The notes beneath the pieces were generated by a model. It saw only the letters and a list, made by a program, of their open reading frames with translations. It searched no databases and was not told where the DNA came from. 64,000 nucleotides of DNA from Ilyonectria destructans (taxonomy: Eukaryota; Ascomycota; Sordariomycetes; Hypocreales; Nectriaceae): the NCBI GenBank assembly GCA_020740775.1, contig JAHEWK010000014.1:1550001-1614000 (forward strand). The letters are read 5' to 3'. A program made the position numbers and the translations under genes. This document shows positions 56,801-64,000 of the stretch, piece after piece. The first letter of the stretch is position 1. The number at the start of each line of letters is the position of its first letter.

Positions 56801-59800
56801 ACGACATGCTGCGTGTCAATGCTGCAGGTCCGCCTACCACCGGGATCGAGAGATCGCGCGCCATCTTGGGATCATCCCTTGAGCCGCTTCTCGAGAGATG
56901 AGACGGGTTAGGCCAGAGAATAGAGGCCAGAACTGTCTCAGAAGACATCACGGTGGACGACGGTCTGCACCAATAGCGCAAGCGGGAACAGACCAAGCTA
57001 CTACGTACTAGCATCCATCTCTTGTCACCAGCAGCACGCGGCCGCCGTGAGAATGACGTCTGCTGATGAGCACGTTTCTCCGGAAGGACTAGAGGCCGAC
57101 AACCTGGTTGGGTCCATTCGCCCGCCCAGTCACGAAGCTAGGGAAAAGACGGGAGTCAGTCACGGTCCGCACCTTGACTGGGGCGCCGTCGAACTCAAAT
57201 CCACGGCACCCAGACCGCCCGAGCCACACCGTCGAGCGGTGAGACACCAGCATCTCGGAAATGGTTCGCATCGAGAGATTCGGCTGTGTCTCGGGCTTCA
57301 TGTGGCAATCCTGTTGATGACGTTGTTCCTTTGCCTTGAGATGACCGACCGTCACCTGGTTGCGTTCACGTCTTTTGCAGCTGAGTCGAGTTCATGACTA
57401 GCCCTTTGTAGGGGTCACCGCACCTTCAGGGGTCTCAGCCAGGGGCATTCGTTAGACGGCGATCGTTCCGCTCGCGTCCACCCGATGGCACGAATGGAAT
57501 GTGTACTTTTGTGAGCCAATCCATGGGATAATTGCCAAAAGACGCCAGAACAAGGCAACAGAAACACCAACACCAACTCTGGGGGTTTCACAACACAACC
57601 GACAAGGCCAATTCGAAGTCAAGCGCCTGCTGGCCCCGATTGGGCTGGCTTTGTAAGAGGTACCCCAAAGTACCACCTGTTGTATGCATCGATTCGCACA
57701 ATTCTCCTCGGTCCTCGCTTCAAGCCGGCTAGGCCCAGAAAGGCATGATGGAGGCGCTGCGCTATTTGATGTTTCCTCTTGGAGAGCTGGTCGTGGTTGG
57801 CAGCCATCGACGTCCAGCTCGCATCCAAGCCATTGCTTTGGGTGCATGTTCGTTGAATGATCCGCAGTAGTTTTCTGGAGGTCTTGGGCAGATGAACTTT
57901 AGCAGACGGCATCCATGCGGACCCAAGCGAGCCCCGAGTGTAAAGCCTCCAATATGCTCCATGGAACCTGTACATTCTGCATGCCGGTGCGGTGAAGCTT
58001 TGTCCACCAAGCTCCTGCGTCCCCTTACTGATGTAGTAATAGTGAGGACGGTGGCTGAACGGGAGCGTATTTTCGTCCATTTTCGTCAATGCCCGAAGCG
58101 TCGTGTGGCAATCAGTAGCTAGCCTGAAAGACCGGACCAAATAGCACAAGTTGGAAACCGTTGTGGCTTCGTTGGAGGGAGGGGTCCAGCCTCAACCGAC
58201 CTTGCGCTAGGGGCGAGGGTTACTTGTTTGGGCAATCCGGAAAATTGAAATACGGTACTGCCCAGGACCTGCTGGGATGCATGTCTTACACCCCTCGTCC
58301 ACTCTTGCCCGTTACATGCCCCATCTAGTCCACCAGGATTCTTACCAGGCATTGAGAATGAGTAAAGCCTCCCAATGAGAGGAACGGAGTACGAGCTCGG
58401 CTGTTCCGGGGGCGCCACATACGAGAGCGTCGTTCGTACATCGGAGGTCCAAGGCGATGCGGGGATCTGCGTCAGTGTCATGTGAAGGGATTCCTGAATC
58501 GCATTCGCACAATACGACCCCTCCATTGCCACTTGCATCGGGATCACCACCGAGGCAGGACAATCGAATCTCTCGGGTACCGGGCTATGCCCATGCTCAG
58601 TCAGGCGTTATGAGCTTCTGGGAGAATTTTTAGAAAGACCCGATGCTTGTCAAGGCTGATGCTCCAAATATGTGAGGTCTCGATGCCAAATCCCAAGGCC
58701 CCAATGGCAAGGACCAGCATATTATATGGCATGGTTTAGCAGAGACTGCCTACCAGGAGTAATCAGCCCTGGTTCCCAGCAAAGGCCAGGGGATTGCATC
58801 TTAGCCAGGGCTACCGACTACTGCCCCCCGCCATCGGAAAAAGCAAAACGGAGAGACGGGCGTTGCTGTTCTTGGGCTGGAGTTGCGTCTCGAAAGATGT
58901 CCTAGTCGGACACAAGGTTTCTGAATGCTACCATATGTAACGGCGAATATGGTCACTAAGGTGGCACCGAGTGGGCAGCCGAGCCCGATCCTTGCTGTTT
59001 GGCGTGGGGGTTAATCGGCATCTCAAAGGTCGTAGTTGTGACGCTACTAGTGGTAAAGTACAATAGCGTACCTCGCAAATCGAGTGGGTTCTGGAGGCCC
59101 TGCTGGCTGGCTGTGCTCAGCGGAGAGCGGCCGCAGATGCTCATTTACAACGTCGGCAAGAACAGAGTGTTCTGCGGTAGTGGTCTCGAGGGTGGAACTA
59201 TCGAATGCAGATAGTCGGCACGTCAAGTGGATTGGCAACCAAGCGGCCTGGGATGATCGACCGACCAAGCAAGCCTTGTCTCACTAGAGGAGTCCGCCTT
59301 GGCCACTTTGAGGCCCGTGAGGAGGTGCTGAACTGCGGGAGATGCAACTTCCCACATGTTCTGGTAAACAAAGATGGATGCTTGGAAAAAATATCGAAGT
59401 CAACCAGCGCCGTTCCAAGAAAAGGAACAGCGTGTGTGCTCGGGTCGGCTGGACAGGGGGCTCGGTGGGCAATGCCGAAAGACTTGGCCCGCCACGTTTC
59501 TGCCATGAGAAGCGGCACAACGCGCTGATCAAAGGTCAAGGTAGTATCAACCGTCGTCCTCAGGACATCAAAACCCGGGACAATGGCAAGTTTAGCGCGA
59601 CATTGGAGTGATTGGCATTGATCCTGGCAAGTTAATTGCGAAGCTGGCCGAGAGCCATGCGTGCGCTAATAAAACACTGCAGTAGTGGGATGCATCTAGG
59701 TCGGGCGGTATTGGGGGTCCTGGCCTTGCACCAGTCAGTTAGTCCCTAGGTGTGCAATGAAAAGGGGGACGGAAGTCGGAAGAATTCAAATGCTTACCAG

Positions 59801-62114
59801 CTTAACGTGTCCAAGACAAAGAGTGTAAATTGAGGTATTGGTGATGGTCTAGTGCGTAATCTTGCCTCCAATGGCCTAGTCACGAACGGAGTAGTGTGGC
59901 TCGTCAATGGTCTAGACGCGGCCAAGACGGAGCCTCCGCCGAAGTCGTAAGCAGGCTACTGTGCATATTATATGTTGGAGGCTTACATGCACAATGTAGG
60001 CCAGTTGGCAGATGGCGTAGCTGGACCTGCGGCAGCGATGTCGCTGGGTGGTGACGATAGGATTTGTAGAGGTTAGAGTCTCAGTTGGAGTTGAATGTTA
60101 GCTTGGTAGGTGGTAGGTACGCGAGGCTCGGACCGCACCGTAATGCACTCCATTCGCACGGTACCCTGCCGCAGATTCAAATACTGAGAAGAAATGATGC
60201 GCACTGTGCAACTGGTCTTAAACTTACTACCAACCTACAAGAAACCTCAAACACCACGTTCGCAAGCCCGGTATCGGTATGGAGGAAGCCATAAGCCTCC
60301 AACTTGACAGTCGGTGGCTACGCCGTTCCGGCAAGTCATGGCAGACCTACACGGTGCAGTTTGTGAAAATCTATTCCCAATGCTGCCTAGTCATTGGGGG
60401 CAGGCAAGAGAACACCTCGCCATCAGCCCATTTGCACCCTCTTTGCACCCTCCTTCGGCTTTGAATCACGATTGCGGGATGCCGAGGCCAGCACAGCAAC
60501 GACAATGGTGACGGCGATCCTCTCATCAAAGAGCCAAACCATCCGTCTGCATGGTGATGTCTTGATTGAAATGCAGTGCATCCCGGGCCGCCTTCGCAGC
60601 AACTTTGACGTTTCCGAGCAGCACTTGGGCAATGCCTCCTTGATTGGCTGAGCCATGTACGCGGGCAAATCACAGGCCCAACGTTGAGCGAACAATACCT
60701 CCGCCAATTAGCAGGACATGTATCTCTGCCCAAGGCTAAGACATGCCTCTTAGGGTGTTCTTGGATGCAGTTGGGAGGTTGCAACATTCCCAAACGCATG
60801 CAGGGCAGCGTTGGACGGAACGCCAACCGCCATCGCGGATACTGACTCGACCTCATTCGGGTTGGGCATGATATCATGTCACAGCACCATGCATCGAAAC
60901 CAGCCATTGGCGTGCCAGCTCTCGCAGGGCCGAGTCGGCGCGGAGTTGGTGGACGTCGTTGTCGTGCGACTTCATTGAGGAGACCAACACATGGTCGAAC
61001 CACGACGGCGCCCTAGTCTCCACAACTTTTGCACGCGGGCATGCCATTTTGTTTCTATCCCACGCTCCATCTTGTTCGTGAAACACAAGGCTCAAATCAC
61101 CGCTCGCTATCAAAGTCGTCCCAGTCTCCAGACTAGGGGGACCGCCTCCTGGAATGCGCCTGTCCTCAGAGATCACAATTCCGCGCATCACATTCGGCTC
61201 CTCAGCATCGGTAGCGCAGTCTGCTCACCGTCAACCCCAGCCCACCCAAATCGACGACACAGGCCAGCGTCCCACTTAGCAAAAGGCCGGACTGTGTACC
61301 CCCAAGTACCTCACTGTCCTCTTCGAGGCCCCCGTCGACGCTAAAGATGGAGGGGGGGCTGTTGGATGGGTCCCCCCATCACTCGAGGTGGAGACTTGCG
61401 TCAAGCGTCTGTCCCCTCCATGTCCCAATCCTCCATCATTGGGAGCCAAGCCTAGTCACCAGTCAGCCCAGACCAGGCCAGGTTGGAGGGGAGGCACCAA
61501 GCCACAAGGGCACCATCGGCGTCCAGGACGGGACCGACGGCACATGGCGGCGGGTTTCTGGTCCCCTGGAGGAGAATGATACTCACCTAGCCCATGGCGT
61601 ACTATGGCGTCCTCTGGTGCACGCTGCCTTGGTCCTCAACTGGATCCGAACCCCCCAGTTGGACCACGATGGCTGTGGGGAGATGGAGTTGACGGGCACC
61701 AAAGGAACACTGCTGGATCTCAATCCTCCACACCCTGTCACCCTTTAGCTAGCCTGGCTTCCCAAATAAGACCTCTCCACCCACATTGGCCCCTCCACCC
61801 TCAGATCTTCCTCCCACTTCCCTCCCTTTCATCCTGCGCCTACGCACTCCAACTCGTCGCCCTTCCTAGGCGACCACAAGGAGCTTCGATCAGCCGCCGG
61901 TGTGCTGTGTCGATGGCTAGCCCGACCTAACGCCCACCGCCGCCACGCCCCCCACATTTGTCTGCCAACTTGTCACCCTATGACCTGCGAAGCCTGCGTA
62001 TGATTGTCGAGCCATTCATCTAGCCTGGGACCGCCGGTTCGAACGCTTTGTCAATTCTTACACCTGGATATCTCTCAACACTCGGAGGGGAATTCTCTCT
62101 CGTTATCGATAGGC
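53822..62114. other. Gene-poor region of about 8.3 kb upstream of the zinc-cluster gene
   Basis: No protein-coding gene is recognisable on either strand. All open frames here are short, Arg/Cys/Pro-rich or otherwise random in composition, including the longest (60371-61003, minus). Base composition is moderate, not the AT-rich state of RIP-damaged repeats, and I see no transposon domain. A G-run/C-run hairpin lies at about 61346-61380. From about 61760 the plus strand is C/T-rich, probably the transcription start region for the 62115 gene. The rest may hold regulatory sequence, a long spliced leader or non-coding RNA, none of which can be shown from sequence. Confidence 0.5.
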
Positions 62115-64000
62115 ATGGATCGCCCACTCACGCTCGTGTCCGAGGACGGAAGTTTGTCGTGGTCGGATAATCAAAGCATGTCCTCCGATGAGGCTCACGA
62201 ATCCATGATTCCGCAGTCCCCCTCGCCGACGGATACCCCCTGGATGGTCAACACATCGACGACTCAATTGCAAGCCGGCCAGTTGTCTCCCATCAGCGCC
62301 GAAATGGACATGGCTATGGATGCATCCTCCGCACCGACCATGGTCCACTCCGCATCGTCGTCGTGCACCGATTCTTGGAGTACGGGATACGTCGAGCGTG
62401 ACGATGTGGAAATGGACAACAACTGGGAACAAGGGTCTGACGACATCCTCACCATCCCAAAGCTAGAGCCGATGGACGACGACCTGAGGTTGGATGAATT
62501 GAAGGCCGCCCCGTTGGCTCCCACCGCCGAGTCCGACGCCCCGACCAGCCATACGAAGCAAAAGCGACCTCGAGGACGACCCAGGAAGCACCCACTTACC
62601 CCTATTATCGGCGCGAGCAAAGTAACCAAGGGTCGATCAAAAACCGGATGCATTACTTGTCGGAAGCGAAAGAAGAAGTGCGACGAAGCCAAACCTCGAT
62701 GTGCGACTCGATCCTATCTCGTCAATTATGCTGTTTCTAACATTGCGTTCTAGGCATGAATTGCGAGAAGAACGCTGTGGTATGCGAAGGATATCATGAG
62801 AAGCAGATCTGGAAGAGCGGCAAGGAACGGGCTGAAGAGGGTATGTTGTTCGATGTGCCAGTGGAGTGACGATCTAACCACAAAAGCAGAACGTATGCGA
62901 CGGGAAAGCCTCCCAGTCATCACCATGCAGCCCATCTTCCATGGTGTCGAAACTGCCGAGGACAAGATCTTCTGGAAGCATTACATCGCCAACTTGAGTA
63001 ATATCCTGACAGTCGAGGGCGAAGCCAAGAACGCCTTCAAGGATATCATCCTGCAACTCGCCAACAAGCACCAAGGGCTGATGCACTCGATTCTTGCCGT
63101 TAGCAGCAAGCACATTGACCTGGATACCCCCTACGGTGCCAAGCTGCTCGCAGATAACCCACAGTCCAGCCGGGAACTCTTGCAGCAGCGATCCGACTAC
63201 CATCACGACGAGGCGATGAAGCGACTCTATAAGGACATGGGTAGATCCATGGACAAGGACGACCCTGAGTACAAGACGATTCTGTCCGCGAGATACGGGC
63301 AGATGCTTTGCTTGCTACTACAGACTCGAGCCGAGGGAAACCCCCGGGGCGAACACCGCGTCCACCTGCAGGCCTACCAGGCGCTCATTAGACACTCGCC
63401 GCCCGAAGACCCAGCCTTCCATACCTTCATCACCGAATTCTTCCAGTATCACATCTTTGCCGACGATCTGTTTTGGCACCCTGAGACGCTGACCAATCGT
63501 CTGTCGTCTGAGGACTGGGAGCCTACTGGTCCTATTAACCCCCCTCGACTTCTTGGTGTTGCGGATGGCCTCTTCCAGTATCTTTCCCAGATCACCACCA
63601 TCCGAAACACCATTCGAGACAACATGGCTGCTGGCGTCGACCCTCTCGTCGACTACACCAGCCTTTACCAAGCCGCCGAGATTGACGCCGCCATCCGGGA
63701 GTGGTCACCTCAATGGACTCCTGGTGATAGTCGCGATGGTGTAGCGCTGCTGTATAAGCAGATGATGTGGGTGTATCTCTTCCGGACCATCTACCCACCA
63801 TCCGCCTCATCGATCCGGCGCTCGACCTTTAGCACCCTGCCCGCATTGCCTCCTGTGACGGCTGCTCCTCCGCGACGAGCCTCCATGATTGCTACCGTTT
63901 CTACGGCCAGGGCGCCTGTTAATGGTGTCCACACCCCTCACAGCCTGCCGTCAACCCGGAACCCGTCGAGGAGCAACTCGATGCACGAGCATGATTCACA
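62115..64000 (+). CDS. Zn2Cys6 transcription factor with AT-hook (partial, 3' end off window)
   Basis: A fungal nuclear regulator. Exons so far are 62115-62700, 62754-62840 and 62890 to the window end, about 594 residues. Both introns are short (53 and 49 nt) and keep frame; the first interrupts a Cys codon of the zinc cluster. The N-terminus is acidic and Ser/Met-rich, a likely activation region. An AT-hook is at 151-160 (RPRGRPRKHP). The binuclear cluster is complete: Cys at 179, 182, 189, 196, 199 and 206 (CX2CX6CX6CX2CX6C), within GCITCRKRKKKCDEAKPRC. Downstream is the helical fungal-specific regulatory domain (WKHYIANLSNILTVEGEAKN, then LANKHQGLMHSILAVSSKH). It is preceded by an unusually long gene-free region, which suggests complex control. 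Targets are unknown. Confidence 0.93.

Noticed and set aside
57619..58149. 176-codon minus-strand open frame in the gene-poor region
   Set aside because: No motif, no convincing start context and no coding-like third-position bias.
60371..61003. 210-codon minus-strand open frame in the gene-poor region
   Set aside because: Composition is rich in Arg, Cys, Pro and Trp with no motif or splice support. Frames of this length are expected by chance in this GC range.
53822..62114. Degenerate transposon or RIP-damaged repeat
   Set aside because: GC is not lowered, no reverse transcriptase or transposase fragments are seen, and no terminal repeats are visible by eye.
1..64000. tRNA, rRNA, CRISPR or operon-type features
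   Set aside because: I scanned for tRNA T-loop motifs and 5S-like sequence in the gaps and found no complete cloverleaf. CRISPR arrays and operons are not expected in a fungal nuclear genome, and none is present.

Overview
The window is nuclear DNA of a filamentous ascomycete (Pezizomycotina, most likely a Sordariomycete). The evidence is intron style (about 47-80 nt, mostly GTAAGT/GTGAGT/GTATGT donors with CTGAC or CTAAC branch sites), pyrimidine-rich leaders before many start codons, monocistronic genes on both strands, and the gene families: cobalamin-independent methionine synthase, an HDEL-tailed Lhs1/GRP170 chaperone, a NACHT-ankyrin STAND protein, a Zn2Cys6 regulator with an AT-hook, a DHA1-type transporter and a BAHD-like acyltransferase. 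I cannot name the species. Exon structures were derived by hand from splice signals and reading-frame continuity, so they are models.

Layout: methionine synthase (1-2394, -, 3' end cut by the window edge); a disordered orphan protein (4444-7972, +); an MFS transporter (8469-10349, -); a divergent pair, prefoldin subunit 4 (11166-11776, -) and a CENP-W-like histone-fold protein (12094-12505, +); an RGG-tailed coiled-coil protein (13586-15108, +); a Hub1/UBL5 protein with an unusual Arg/Asp-rich N-terminal extension (15840-16577, +); a BAHD-like acyltransferase that has lost its catalytic His (16863-18447, -); Lhs1 (19425-22520, +); a secreted aspartic protease (23714-25128, +); and a small coiled-coil protein (26269-26935, -). 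A gene-poor stretch of about 3.5 kb follows. It ends at a possible protein-kinase relic (30390-30707, +) that lies tail to tail with a NACHT-ankyrin protein (30791-33903, -). Next come a 59-residue membrane protein (35984-36163, +), an aquaporin (36527-38187, -), the APC/C subunit Apc10/Doc1 (40508-41847, +), a Reb1-like Myb protein (42301-45321, -), a membrane-anchored P-loop ATPase (45852-47358, -), and a large orphan reading frame split by one in-frame TAG (49099-50416 and 50441-53821, +). About 8.3 kb without a recognisable gene precedes a Zn2Cys6/AT-hook regulator (62115 to beyond the end, +).

Most genes are conserved housekeeping functions (methionine synthesis, protein folding, chromosome segregation, splicing, rDNA/chromatin). 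Mixed in are accessory genes (transporter, acyltransferase, protease, STAND receptor) with no sign of a secondary-metabolite cluster, transposon, tRNA, rRNA or CRISPR array. The points most worth following up are the stop-split orphan gene, the Hub1 fusion, the NACHT-ankyrin/kinase-relic locus, the motif-degenerate acyltransferase, three introns with AAG acceptors, and the 8.3-kb upstream region of the zinc-cluster gene.
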